Shown here: piece after piece, positions 1-8,581 of the stretch
Numbering within the stretch: the first letter of the stretch is position 1
Layout of the letters: each line of letters begins with the position of its first letter
From: Virgibacillus oceani
GTDB lineage: Bacteria; Bacillota; Bacilli; Bacillales; Amphibacillaceae
DNA length: 64,000 nucleotides
Reading direction: 5' to 3'
Assembly (NCBI RefSeq): GCF_014638995.1
Contig: NZ_BMFR01000002.1
Coordinates: 230,203 to 294,202 of the forward strand
The notes under the pieces: generated by a model
Told to the model about the DNA's origin: nothing
What the model saw: only the letters and a program-made list of their open reading frames with translations
Databases searched by the model: none
Made by a program: the position numbers and the translations under genes

Positions 1-2
1 GT

Positions 3-785
3 TTTAACCTATTTATCGTTTTTGTTTTATTATTTACACTTCCATTCTTAAACCGATTTTTAATGAAGTCACGTGATCCATTAAAAAACACGGATGCATT
101 ACAATGGAACACTTCAACGGTTGAAGATGTGAAAGTAGATGAGAATACCCCTGCAGATGACCTGACGCCTGCAGAACGGTTGGAAAACAGCCGAATTATT
201 TCGCTCCTCGTTGGAATCATGGGGCTTCTATTCGTCATTTATCATTTTGTGGAAAATGGTTTCGATTTGAATATCAATATCGTAAATTTTATCTTCTTAT
301 TCCTGGGAATTATTTTTCATAAAACGCCACGAAGGTTCTTAAACAGTGTAACAAGTGCCGTTAAAAATGCGGGAGGGATCATTGTACAATTCCCGTTTTA
401 CGCGGGAATTATGGGCATGATGGTTACTTCCGGTCTATCGGAACAGATGTCATTATGGTTTGTCAGCATTTCAACTGAATTTACGCTGCCATGGTTTACA
501 TTTATCAGTGCTGGATTGGTCAACTTCTTTGTTCCTTCAGGCGGCGGGCAATGGGCTGTTCAGGGGCCAATCATGATCCCAGCTGCACTTGAAATTGGAG
601 CAGATACTGCAAAAACAGCAATGGCCGTTGCCTGGGGTGATGCTTGGACGAACATGATTCAGCCGTTCTGGGCATTACCGCTTCTTGCAATCGCAGGTTT
701 AAAAGTTCGCGATATCATGGGCTTTTGCGTAATGATTCTGTTATATAGCTTTATTCCAATTTCTATCGGTCTATTATTCTTTTAA
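3..785 (+). CDS. Short-chain fatty acid transporter, AtoE family (3' part, cut by window edge)
   Basis: The frame is open from the first bases of the window, so this is the C-terminal ~260 residues of a longer protein; AtoE-type transporters are about 450 aa. Several hydrophobic spans are visible, and the stretch FVPSGGGQWAVQGPIMIPA, with the following AVAWGDAWTNMIQPFWALPLL, is characteristic of the short-chain fatty acid transporter family (TIGR00366). The family is believed to import acetoacetate or butyrate-like acids across the cytoplasmic membrane. An internal ATG at position 63 is not the real start, because coding continues upstream of it. The gene ends in a strong terminator whose right arm lies in the next, convergent gene. 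Substrate is inferred from the family only. Confidence 0.85.
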   Translation, partial: FNLFIVFVLLFTLPFLNRFLMKSRDPLKNTDALQWNTSTVEDVKVDENTPADDLTPAERLENSRIISLLVGIMGLLFVIYHFVENGFDLNINIVNFIFLFLGIIFHKTPRRFLNSVTSAVKNAGGIIVQFPFYAGIMGMMVTSGLSEQMSLWFVSISTEFTLPWFTFISAGLVNFFVPSGGGQWAVQGPIMIPAALEIGADTAKTAMAVAWGDAWTNMIQPFWALPLLAIAGLKVRDIMGFCVMILLYSFIPISIGLLFF

Positions 786-791
786 AGTCAA

Positions 792-830
792 AACATCCTC
801 GTGGAACTAAATTCTCCGAGGATGTTTTTT
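792..830 (+). terminator. Rho-independent terminator of the AtoE-type gene
   Basis: A 10-bp perfect stem (AACATCCTCG at 792-801, CGAGGATGTT at 817-826) is followed by a run of T. The stop codon of the convergent EamA gene lies in the loop at 807-809, so the right arm and T-tract also encode the last residues (KKHPRRI) of that protein. Confidence 0.85.
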
Positions 831-1733
831 TGAAATTTGCGAAACGACTATACCTATAATGATCAGTCCTGAACCAGCCACGACACCAGCCGACATTGTT
901 TCACCAAGAATGAAACTGCTAAGAACGAGTCCAAAAATCGGTACAAGCAATGTGGATAGTGTAGCAGAAACCATATCAATAATACTTAAGATCAGGAACC
1001 ACACCGTAAAACAAAGTGCAGAGGCAAGAACACCGGTAAATAAAATATAATAGATGCTGTGCATGTTAAGCTGAACTGGCTGACCCCATTCCGCAAAAAG
1101 CGTAACCGCGATAATTCCAATGGTTCCAAACAGCATTTGATAGGCGTTTACTTGGAGCTGTGATAAACCATTCAAATTAACTCGATAAAAGATATTGGAA
1201 ACTCCCCAAGAAATCGCCGCAATAATGATAAGTATTTCACCAAAAATAACATCAAAGCTTTGCCCAACCCAAATATCCCAGCCTAATACTGTTAGGAGCC
1301 CAATCATTCCAATGAACAAACCAAGAAATTTTGCTGGTGTAAATTTTTCATCCAAAAATTTCACTGCAAGAATGCTGCTCCACATTGGCATCGAATATAA
1401 AAGCACCGATGATTTTCCAGCATCAACAAAACGCAGGCCGTACATAACTAATAAAAATACTATGGATGTTTGCAAGATACCGAGAATCACCAGTTGCCTC
1501 CAATAACGTTTTGGTGGAAGTCCTTTCTTTGACAGTAAAACAATTAATACTAGCGTTATTGAACCAACTCCAAAGCGAAATGAAGAAAATGTAAATGGGC
1601 CCATGTAGGCAAGAGCTTCCTTCATAAGAACCCATGCGTAGCCCCAGAGAATTGTAATTGTAAGGATTAAAAACCAGATGAGTATTTTATTTTTCTGTAA
1701 TTTAGCAATGAGGGAATGCGATTCTTTCAACAT
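807..1733 (-). CDS. EamA/DMT family permease
   Basis: Ten-span drug/metabolite transporter superfamily protein of about 308 aa, with the two tandem EamA repeats (roughly residues 15-150 and 165-300). The N-terminal ILWGYAWVLMKEAL and the motif FRFGVGSITLVL are typical. Members export amino acids, metabolites or drugs; the substrate here cannot be told from sequence. Start choice: an ATG at 1739 directly abuts the AGGAGG at 1740-1745 and leaves no spacing, whereas the ATG at 1733 sits 6 nt from it, so 1733 is preferred. The gene is transcribed alone and converges on the AtoE-type gene. Confidence 0.85.
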   Translation of the reverse strand: MLKESHSLIAKLQKNKILIWFLILTITILWGYAWVLMKEALAYMGPFTFSSFRFGVGSITLVLIVLLSKKGLPPKRYWRQLVILGILQTSIVFLLVMYGLRFVDAGKSSVLLYSMPMWSSILAVKFLDEKFTPAKFLGLFIGMIGLLTVLGWDIWVGQSFDVIFGEILIIIAAISWGVSNIFYRVNLNGLSQLQVNAYQMLFGTIGIIAVTLFAEWGQPVQLNMHSIYYILFTGVLASALCFTVWFLILSIIDMVSATLSTLLVPIFGLVLSSFILGETMSAGVVAGSGLIIIGIVVSQISKKHPRRI

Positions 1734-1834
1734 GCTCATCCTCCTATAATATGAGTTTCTATAAGGATAGCAGTTTCAATAATTGAAGACATACTAATTT
1801 AACTGCAAAAAAAATAAGCCTGCCCATGCACGCT

Positions 1835-2092
1835 CTAGTTAACCGCTTTATGTATTGCCGTTGGTCTAGCTACCCTAATTTTGGAAAGCTCTTTTACCAC
1901 TAATGTTACGTTCTTATCAATATTACGAACATTTTGCTGCAGTCCGTTTAAGTCTAACGCTACATTATTGATTCTTACTTCTATATCCGAAACTAACTCA
2001 TCCAATCGACTTCCGCTTCGTTGCAATTCCTTTACTTCACCTGACATGTGTATGATCGTCTGAAGCAAATCATCAATCATTTCTCTATTCAA
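1835..2092 (-). CDS. Small coiled-coil protein, unknown function
   Basis: 85-aa product, charged, with no membrane segment or signal peptide. Spaced leucine, isoleucine and valine residues (DELVSDIEVRINNVALDL, then LQQNVRNIDKNVTLVVKEL) suggest a long amphipathic helix or coiled coil. The start is TTG at 2092, preceded 5 nt upstream by a G-rich Shine-Dalgarno stretch (complement of 2098-2104). An ATG four codons later has a poorer site. I do not recognise a family. The neighbouring permease is on the same strand about 100 nt downstream, with no clear terminator between. Confidence 0.55.
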   Translation of the reverse strand: MNREMIDDLLQTIIHMSGEVKELQRSGSRLDELVSDIEVRINNVALDLNGLQQNVRNIDKNVTLVVKELSKIRVARPTAIHKAVN

Positions 2093-2510
2093 TCAATCCC
2101 CCCCTATGTCGTGCTTATCTTAGCATGCGCTACCCCTGGCTACAAGTGTCTTTTGTACTATATGTGCAGCAGGATACAATTTTCCATTCTTTCCTTTTCA
2201 AACAATTTATTGGGTTTACTTGTTCGATATGCTGTCAAATTTATGTGTCACAATTTAGCATGATTAGGGTATCGTTTCAGTAACCGCTGTGCCATTCACA
2301 GTCCATCTGGATCAAAGTCCTTTGCGTAATGCAGTATGCACACTTCCTTATAGCATTTTTTCACCCTTAAATTTAACAAAATAATCTTTATTTCAATTCC
2401 AATTAATCCAATTGACCCGTAACATTTGTCGTACCTTTTCAAACTTTCCCAATATTTTTAGTGCTAATGCGCCATAGACGATTCTATCATTTTTCAATTA
2501 TCTTAAATAA
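2093..2510. other. Gene-free interval before amiE
   Basis: About 420 AT-rich bases with no credible coding sequence on either strand; the short open frames lack ribosome binding sites. The right end leads into the control region of the cell-wall salvage genes. I see no RNA gene or repeat. Confidence 0.5.
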
Positions 2511-2524
2511 TGTAAGCACTTTCA
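2511..2524 (+). promoter_or_regulatory. cre-like CcpA site before amiE-namZ
   Basis: TGTAAGCACTTTCA matches the Bacillus cre consensus TGWNANCGNTNWCA at all but one defined position (A for G at the centre). It lies 27 nt before the ATG and just upstream of a possible -10 TATACT (2525-2530). Catabolite repression of the downstream salvage genes is inferred. Confidence 0.5.
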
Positions 2525-2550
2525 TATACTAACTAATTGGGAGGTTCGCT

Positions 2551-4248
2551 ATGAAACAAAATTTTTACTCTGCCTCACTGTCAATGGTGCTAATTTCATC
2601 TATGCTACTAACCTCAGGAATGTCAGTAAATGCTGAGAAAGGCAATAATCACAGTCCTACTATCGAAACCCATGGAAAAAAACAACCGCAAGAACGTCCA
2701 CATCCTGTATTTTCATGGGACAAACCAGGTCCAACATCACCTGTCCTGCATCCCGGTTCTGTAAAAGGAGCGGGCATGTTAAGCGAACCATTAGACGAAA
2801 TTGACACAGTTATGGAATCCATGATTGATAATGGTGTAATGCCTGGAGCAGTGACGTTTGTTGCTAGGCGCGGTCATATTGTTCAGCACGAAGCATATGG
2901 GGATGCCGTTCGCTACAAGGATGATAATGGAACTGAATTCGACAAGCCAATTGCCATGAAAGAGGATACTATTTTCGACCTTGCCTCCCTAAGTAAAATT
3001 TTTACTACAACAGCAGCCATGAAGCTTTATGAAGAAGGATATTTTGAACTTGATGACCCTGTTGCAGAATATATTCCGGAATTTGCCCAAAACGGCAAAG
3101 AGAATGTAACGATTAGACAATTAATGACACATACATCCGGATTTAAAGCCTGGGTATCACTATATACCATTGGAGAGACCCGGGAAGACAGACTCCAATA
3201 TGTTTTCCAGTACCCACTAGATAACCCGCCAGGAACGACTTACACATATAGTGATCTTAACATGATTACATTAGGGGCAATAATCGAAAGACTATCAGGG
3301 AAACGACTTGATGAATACGTTCATGAAACACTGACCGGACCACTAAAAATGAAAGACACCATGTATAATCCACCAATGTCATTAAGGAATAGAATTGCTG
3401 CAACCGAATACCAGCCATGGACAAACCGAGGACTCGTCTGGGGTGAAGTACATGATGAGAATGCATGGTCTCTTGATGGTGTTGCTGGACATGCTGGTGT
3501 ATTCTCAACGGCCAACGACCTTGCAAAGCTCGCCCATATGTTTATCAATGACGGGCGCTACGGAGGAAAACAAATTCTAAAGCCGGAAACCATTCAGCTC
3601 TTAGTTGAAAATCAAATTCCTGAATTTCCAGGGGATGAGCATGGCCTTGGCTGGGAGCTTGCACAGGGCTGGTATATGGATGCATTATCCGAAGCATCCA
3701 CAATAGGTCATACAGGATATACCGGAACCTCCATCGCAGTAAACTTAAACAATGACACAATCGCAATTCTTTTAACAAACCGAGTACACCCAACTCGTGA
3801 AACGGTATCAACAAATCCGGCAAGGCGTCAATTTGCGAGGAAGGTAGCTGACGCAATTCCAGTAGCAATGCCAACGAAAAAAGGGGATGCATGGTTCGCT
3901 GGATATGGGGATAATCTAAATCAAATGCTGACAGCTAGGGTAAATGTTGATGTGGAATCGTCGCTGACATTTGATACTTGGTACAGAATTGAGCAGGGCT
4001 GGGACTTTGGCACAGTTGAAGTTTCCAGTGATGGAGCGCAATGGACAGAGGTAACGGATCCATTAACAGGTACTAGTATTGATTGGCAAAAAAAAGAAGC
4101 TCAAATTCCAGCAGGTACAAAGTTTATTCGCTTCAGCTATCACACCGATGTTGCAACAAATGCTAGAGGCTGGTACGTAACAAATCTTCAATTGGATGGA
4201 GAACCTGTAAACTTTAAAAGCGACGATTGGGAAAAACGAAATTATTAG
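2551..4248 (+). CDS. Secreted serine hydrolase, beta-lactamase fold (AmiE/YbbE-like), with extra C-terminal domain
   Basis: 565 aa with a Sec signal peptide (hydrophobic residues ~8-27). The beta-lactamase/DD-peptidase fold is shown by the SxxK motif SLSK (Ser146, Lys149), a YSD triad at 233-235 in the YxN position, and HTG at 387-389 in the KTG position. In B. subtilis the same family member AmiE (YbbE) is an N-acetylmuramyl-L-alanine amidase made next to NagZ and NamZ, and here too NamZ follows directly. Residues ~450-565 form a separate beta-rich domain (TFDTWYRIEQGWDFGTVEVS), resembling the C-terminal domain of M6 immune-inhibitor-A proteases, which B. subtilis AmiE lacks as far as I know. 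The SD TTGGGAGG precedes the ATG. A DD-peptidase or esterase role is the alternative. Confidence 0.75.
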   Translation: MKQNFYSASLSMVLISSMLLTSGMSVNAEKGNNHSPTIETHGKKQPQERPHPVFSWDKPGPTSPVLHPGSVKGAGMLSEPLDEIDTVMESMIDNGVMPGAVTFVARRGHIVQHEAYGDAVRYKDDNGTEFDKPIAMKEDTIFDLASLSKIFTTTAAMKLYEEGYFELDDPVAEYIPEFAQNGKENVTIRQLMTHTSGFKAWVSLYTIGETREDRLQYVFQYPLDNPPGTTYTYSDLNMITLGAIIERLSGKRLDEYVHETLTGPLKMKDTMYNPPMSLRNRIAATEYQPWTNRGLVWGEVHDENAWSLDGVAGHAGVFSTANDLAKLAHMFINDGRYGGKQILKPETIQLLVENQIPEFPGDEHGLGWELAQGWYMDALSEASTIGHTGYTGTSIAVNLNNDTIAILLTNRVHPTRETVSTNPARRQFARKVADAIPVAMPTKKGDAWFAGYGDNLNQMLTARVNVDVESSLTFDTWYRIEQGWDFGTVEVSSDGAQWTEVTDPLTGTSIDWQKKEAQIPAGTKFIRFSYHTDVATNARGWYVTNLQLDGEPVNFKSDDWEKRNY

Positions 4249-4277
4249 AATTCAAAATTTGGAAGGAGCGAACAGGA

Positions 4278-5543
4278 ATGAAAAAATCGATTATCGGATT
4301 CTTGACAATCGTTCTGATACTCTCTTCACTTACAGCAGTTTTTGCGGATAACGGAAATGGGAAGGGAAAAGGCAAAGGGAAGCATAAAAAATTTGAGTTA
4401 GGTGTAGAGGTTCTACTAAAAGATCATAAGAATTTAATTGAAGGGAAGCGCGTAGGATTAATCACAAACCCTACTGGTGTTGACCAAGATTTAAACAGTA
4501 TTGTTGATATCCTGCATAACGATCCAGATGTCGAGTTAACCGCTCTCTATGGTCCTGAGCATGGTGTTCGTGGAAGTGCGCAGGCTGGAGAATATGTAGA
4601 ATATTACATTGATGAAGAAACTGGATTGCCTGTTTACAGTCTGTATGGACAAACCAGAAAGCCAACACCTGAAATGCTGGAAAATATTGATGTGTTATTA
4701 TTTGATATACAGGACGTTGGGACTCGTTTTTACACGTATATTTATACCATGGCATATGCGATGGAAGCTGCAGCGGAGAATGACATTCCATTCATCGTTT
4801 TAGATCGTCCAAACCCGCAAAGCGGAACTAAAGTAGAAGGACCTGTTCTCGATCCGGACTTTGCTTCTTTTGTTGGAATGTATCCTATTCCGCTTCGCCA
4901 TGGAATGACTGTAGGGGAGCTAGCAAAACTATTTAATTCGGAGTTTGATATTGGTGCGGATCTCACTGTAGTCGAAATGAATGGCTGGAAACGAAAAATG
5001 TACTATGATGACACTCAATTACAATTTGTTATGCCATCACCAAACATGCCGACACTTGATACTGCACTTGTATATCCTGGAGCAGCATTGATCGAGGGTA
5101 CAAACGTATCGGAAGGACGCGGAACGACAAGACCATTTGAATTAATCGGAGCACCTTTTATTAATAGTACTGACCTTGCCTCTGAACTGAATGCCTTGCA
5201 TTTGCCAGGTGTAACATTCCGTGCAGCATCGTTTACACCTGCTTTCTCAAAGCATAGTGGTACGTTAAGTCACGGGATACAAATTCACATTACACACAGA
5301 AACGCTTTTCATCCAGTTGAAACCGGACTTCATATCGTCAAAACCATTCACGATATGTATCCTCGGGATTTTGAATTCCGTGCTGAAAACAGCGCCGGGG
5401 TATCCTTTTTTGATAATTTAATCGGAAACGGCTGGATCCGTGAAGGTATTGAGGAGGGTCGTTCTGTAGATTCTATGAAGGAACAGTGGCAAGATGAGTT
5501 AAAAGAATTTAAGAAAATTCGAAATGACTATTTACTTTATTAA
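4278..5543 (+). CDS. namZ: Exo-beta-N-acetylmuramidase NamZ (DUF1343)
   Basis: 421 aa. A signal peptide (MKKSIIGFLTIVLILSS) is followed by a Lys/Gly-rich linker and the DUF1343 domain with hallmark stretches YGPEHGVRG, DIQDVGTRFYTYIYT, LDRPNPQSG and PIPLRHGMTVGELA. The B. subtilis member (YbbC/NamZ) cleaves terminal MurNAc from the non-reducing ends of peptidoglycan fragments outside the cell. Start choice: ATG 4278 follows GGAAGGAG (4261-4268) and begins a proper signal peptide; an in-frame ATG at 4227 inside the preceding gene has neither. The gene is 29 nt after the amidase-like gene and should be co-transcribed. Its product, free MurNAc, would feed the MurQ cluster at 7.7-13.9 kb. Confidence 0.88.
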   Translation: MKKSIIGFLTIVLILSSLTAVFADNGNGKGKGKGKHKKFELGVEVLLKDHKNLIEGKRVGLITNPTGVDQDLNSIVDILHNDPDVELTALYGPEHGVRGSAQAGEYVEYYIDEETGLPVYSLYGQTRKPTPEMLENIDVLLFDIQDVGTRFYTYIYTMAYAMEAAAENDIPFIVLDRPNPQSGTKVEGPVLDPDFASFVGMYPIPLRHGMTVGELAKLFNSEFDIGADLTVVEMNGWKRKMYYDDTQLQFVMPSPNMPTLDTALVYPGAALIEGTNVSEGRGTTRPFELIGAPFINSTDLASELNALHLPGVTFRAASFTPAFSKHSGTLSHGIQIHITHRNAFHPVETGLHIVKTIHDMYPRDFEFRAENSAGVSFFDNLIGNGWIREGIEEGRSVDSMKEQWQDELKEFKKIRNDYLLY

Positions 5544-5554
5544 ACTAGGAATAC

Positions 5555-5592
5555 AGCAGGGTAAACATATTTCGTTTGCTCTGCTATTTTTG
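5555..5592 (+). terminator. Terminator of the amiE-namZ unit
   Basis: A 12-bp stem with two G-T pairs (5555-5566 with 5574-5585), a 7-nt loop, then ATTTTTG, begins 11 nt after the namZ stop. Confidence 0.7.
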
Positions 5593-5600
5593 TGTAAATA

Positions 5601-5762
5601 GACCCCATATTGGAGCGGAAGGACGATGAACAGTATATCGTCATGGGAACAGGAACTAACATTATTAATGGCTAGGCGCATCCAGCAAGGTGTATGTTCA
5701 TCTGGCAGCTTGAAGACCGCAAATGGAAATTAGTAAGGGAATATATTGAGTTAGAAAAATAG
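5601..5762 (+). pseudogene. Remnant of an NTF2/SnoaL-like small protein gene
   Basis: In one frame this reads about 50 residues that look like the end of a real protein (YIVMGTGTNIING, then AHPARCMFIWQLEDRKWKL and VREYIELEK before a TAG stop). It has an in-frame TAG at 5673-5675 and no start or ribosome binding site. The W-x-LEDRKWKLVREY ending resembles small SnoaL/NTF2-like proteins. I read it as the decayed 3' end of such a gene. The family assignment is weak; the broken frame is directly visible. Confidence 0.45.
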
Positions 5763-5795
5763 TAAACACGCTTGGAATCAAATTCCAGGCGTGTT
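5753..5795 (-). terminator. Terminator of the TcaA/YvbJ-like gene
   Basis: A 13-bp stem (5765-5777 with 5783-5795, one G-T pair) is followed on the minus strand by TTTACTATTTTT. It lies just past the stop of the minus-strand gene. Confidence 0.65.
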
Positions 5796-5805
5796 CCTGC
5801 TAATT

Positions 5806-7425
5806 TTATTTAAACCATGCGGACGTAACCTCTTTTGGTTCTTTTTCGCGATATTCAATAATCTCGGCGTCATCCATAGATCCGCCCCAGCCAACATAAT
5901 TCACTTTCCATTTTTCCTGTTTTTCATCATAAATAAGTTCATATCCAACATCATCTGTCGCTTCTTCTAACTTTGGTTCTTCATCGCCATACCATGAATC
6001 TTCTTCATAATATGTTTTTGTATCAACCCCGGCGACCCATCCTTCACCATAATTGCTGATTACGAATGATTCTGAATTAAAATCAACCCCAATAAATTTA
6101 CCCTTATAGTAATACTCATTTTCTTTATCATATTTTGCATCGTCAATTATATCTGTTACAACCTCTTCTGTTGCAATCGTAAATTTCTTTTCATCAGCTG
6201 TTGTAATGGCAGCTAATAATTCTTTGTTATATTGGACAATAGTATCCTGAATCGCTTGTTTAACCTCATCACTTGCGGTAAACTTTGCTTCAACATAATA
6301 CGAATCAATTGGAACTTCCTCTGTTTTCATTGTTCCCCAGGGAAAATCTGCCTCAAACGAAGCTGTCATTGATCCATCCGCAAGAATAGGTCCCACAGCA
6401 TCCTGTTTCAAAATATCGATTCCGGAGTCGTTTCCATTGATAAATAGTTTTACACTATCCAATCCATCATTATAAGGAAGACCAAAAGTCACTTCTTCCC
6501 CATCTATAAATAGGTCGACATCATCCGTATATCCGGGATCAAAATTTGTGCTTTCTTCTTCTGCAGTCAATTCAACATAATCATTCTTATACGTTGCGGT
6601 AAATGTGTATGTACCAGGTAAAAAAGGACCTACCTCTTTTGTAAAATCCTCTTTATCAGAAGTTGCAATAACCTCACCATTTAGAGATATTTCAGTGTCA
6701 TTATAATTTGTATAGACATTAAAATATACTGGACTGACCTGGATATCAAAATTGTCATATACAAACGTTTTTCCGTCTTTTACTAGATTAACAGCATACG
6801 AATAGGTAGATTCTCCAGCTGCCTCAGCTGCTTTAGGATTTGTTTCATATTCTTTAGCTTGGTTTTTCAAGTGTTCCATCATATAATCCATTTCGCTCGG
6901 ATTTTCGGAATAATAATTTATAAATCCTGTTACAGTATTGTTATTAATCTCGATTTTTTTACTCGCTGCAAGTAAATCTGCTACAGTCTTAGAATCTTTC
7001 TTAATCATGGCTTCCTCAAATTTTTCAATGATTTTATCCTTCGAAGTCATTGAAGCTCCAACCTGATAGGCGGCAAATAATAAAACAATAAGTGCTCCCG
7101 CAATAGTCATCATAATCTTTGACTTCTTAGACAGTTTAGAAGGTTGACCGTGTCCTGATTTCTTGGAAGCCGCTAACCCGCCTTGCACTGGATTCTTGGA
7201 TTGGACAGGATTATTGTCAAAACCTATGTCATCCGACTGTTCACTTTCAATTAGCGGATCAAGTTTCTTATCGTTTTGATGATTTACCTTCTCCACAAAT
7301 TCTTCTACCTTGTCCGTTTGATCTTCTGAATTATTCGTGCTTTCCCCGGACAAATCTTGACCACAATGCTTACAGAACTTTGCATTAGCGGAAATTTCTC
7401 CTCCACAATGCTTACAAAACTTCAT
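5806..7425 (-). CDS. Zinc-ribbon membrane protein, TcaA/YvbJ-like
   Basis: 539 aa. The N-terminus carries a double-CxxC zinc ribbon (CKHCGGEISANAKFCKHCG), then a charged linker, one membrane span near residue 110 (IMMTIAGALIVLLFAAYQVG), and a large extracellular part with repeated beta-rich modules (FNVYTNYNDTEISLNGEVIA, VDLFIDGEEVTFGLPYNDG). This order matches S. aureus TcaA and B. subtilis YvbJ, cell-envelope proteins linked to glycopeptide response. The start is ATG 7425, 6 nt after AGGAGG; an upstream in-frame codon at 7449 lacks a site. The gene is monocistronic with its own terminator. Molecular function is unknown. Confidence 0.75.
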   Translation of the reverse strand: MKFCKHCGGEISANAKFCKHCGQDLSGESTNNSEDQTDKVEEFVEKVNHQNDKKLDPLIESEQSDDIGFDNNPVQSKNPVQGGLAASKKSGHGQPSKLSKKSKIMMTIAGALIVLLFAAYQVGASMTSKDKIIEKFEEAMIKKDSKTVADLLAASKKIEINNNTVTGFINYYSENPSEMDYMMEHLKNQAKEYETNPKAAEAAGESTYSYAVNLVKDGKTFVYDNFDIQVSPVYFNVYTNYNDTEISLNGEVIATSDKEDFTKEVGPFLPGTYTFTATYKNDYVELTAEEESTNFDPGYTDDVDLFIDGEEVTFGLPYNDGLDSVKLFINGNDSGIDILKQDAVGPILADGSMTASFEADFPWGTMKTEEVPIDSYYVEAKFTASDEVKQAIQDTIVQYNKELLAAITTADEKKFTIATEEVVTDIIDDAKYDKENEYYYKGKFIGVDFNSESFVISNYGEGWVAGVDTKTYYEEDSWYGDEEPKLEEATDDVGYELIYDEKQEKWKVNYVGWGGSMDDAEIIEYREKEPKEVTSAWFK

Positions 7426-7566
7426 TTTACTCCTCCTTGCATTTGACACTTTTTATAATGTTTAGAAAACGATAGTGCTATTATACTATATAAACTGGAA
7501 TTTATGTCGATATTTTACATGAAAACAAAGAAATAGTTCTTACTCCATCCGAAATCCATGCATAAA

Positions 7567-7627
7567 AAAAGCAACAACTAATTCTAGCCATTGCTATTAA
7601 TCTACTACTTATAACTATGTTGCTTTT
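7567..7627 (-). terminator. Possible terminator after the ABC importer operon
   Basis: AAAAGCAACA (7567-7576) and TGTTGCTTTT (7618-7627) are perfect 10-bp inverted repeats 54 nt beyond the last permease stop, and the minus-strand side continues in T. The 41-nt loop is long for a terminator. Confidence 0.4.
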
Positions 7628-7680
7628 CATTCGCAGTTTGCGTTTATTGTATAAAGGGTAAAATAGCCTAAATTGAACAA

Positions 7681-8523
7681 TTAACCTTTTATAGCTCCTT
7701 CTGTCATACCTTTTGCAATACGCTGCTGGAAGATGGCATAAAGAATAATCACCGGTACGATTGCGATGACGAGGCCTGCAAATAATGTACCCCAGGCATT
7801 TGTATATTGTGCTTCATTACTAATGAAATCAATAGCTAATGCCAATGTATAATTATCCTCCGTCTGCAAGAAAATCAATGCCATGAAATATTCGTTCCAA
7901 AACTGAATAGCATTCATGATTGTTACCGTAATGATTCCCGACATGCTAAGCGGAGTAATGATTTTCCACAATACACGGTATGGAGACATTCCATCCATTG
8001 CCGCTGATTCCTCCAATGACTTAGGAATCGTACTTATAAAACTAGTTAATACAAAAATACTAAATGGCAGCTGACTAACTGCATATACAATTGCCAAACC
8101 GTATATATTATCTAGTAAACCCAAATCGGATAGTAAGAAGAACAATGGAATCCATCCTAAAACCATTGGAATCATCATTGCGGAGACATATAGGGTAAAT
8201 AAAAATTTACTGCCGCGAAAATTCAGCCTTTCAATTGCATATGCAGTCGGAATTGCAAGTACCAACGTCAGTACCGCACCTACCACCGTTACGATTAAAC
8301 TATTAAAAACACTCGTATCTATATTATAATTTGTCCATGCATCAACAAAGTTTTGAAAGTTCCATACCTCTGGAAAGCCCCAAGGATTCTTGTAGATCTC
8401 AGCATTAGATTTAAACGACCCGATAAACATCCAGAAGATCGGATACAATACTGCCAACGTCCACAGAATCAGTGGAATTCGTATCCCTGTTCGTCCTAAA
8501 ATCTGACCGACAGATTTCTTCAC
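7681..8523 (-). CDS. ABC sugar importer permease, MalG/AraQ type (probable MurNAc or amino sugar)
   Basis: 280 aa with six predicted membrane helices and the permease EAA loop (EESAAMDGMSPYRVLWKIITPL), which docks the ATPase. It ends in GAIKG, as CUT1-family MalG-like permeases do. The start is GTG at 8523 with GGGAGG 8 nt upstream. It is the last gene of murQ, binding protein, permease, permease; no ATPase gene follows, so a shared MsmX-like ATPase must energise it. Substrate is inferred from the MurQ/kinase neighbours. Confidence 0.85.
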   Translation of the reverse strand: MKKSVGQILGRTGIRIPLILWTLAVLYPIFWMFIGSFKSNAEIYKNPWGFPEVWNFQNFVDAWTNYNIDTSVFNSLIVTVVGAVLTLVLAIPTAYAIERLNFRGSKFLFTLYVSAMMIPMVLGWIPLFFLLSDLGLLDNIYGLAIVYAVSQLPFSIFVLTSFISTIPKSLEESAAMDGMSPYRVLWKIITPLSMSGIITVTIMNAIQFWNEYFMALIFLQTEDNYTLALAIDFISNEAQYTNAWGTLFAGLVIAIVPVIILYAIFQQRIAKGMTEGAIKG

Positions 8524-8581
8524 TTTCGTTTCCTCCCTTTCATTTCATCAATACCGTCCGATTCCGTTTGCGAAATCCGCA

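Noticed and set aside
2048..2263. 71-codon plus-strand frame overlapping the small coiled-coil gene
   Set aside because: No ribosome binding site, cysteine-rich random-looking product, and it overlaps a better-supported minus-strand gene.
3545..3892. 115-codon minus-strand frame within the AmiE-like gene
   Set aside because: Shadow of the coding strand; no start signal.
7618..7680. A fourth, ATPase-encoding gene after the murQ-linked permeases
   Set aside because: The interval holds only a hairpin and AT-rich DNA, and the next gene is a zinc-ribbon membrane protein.
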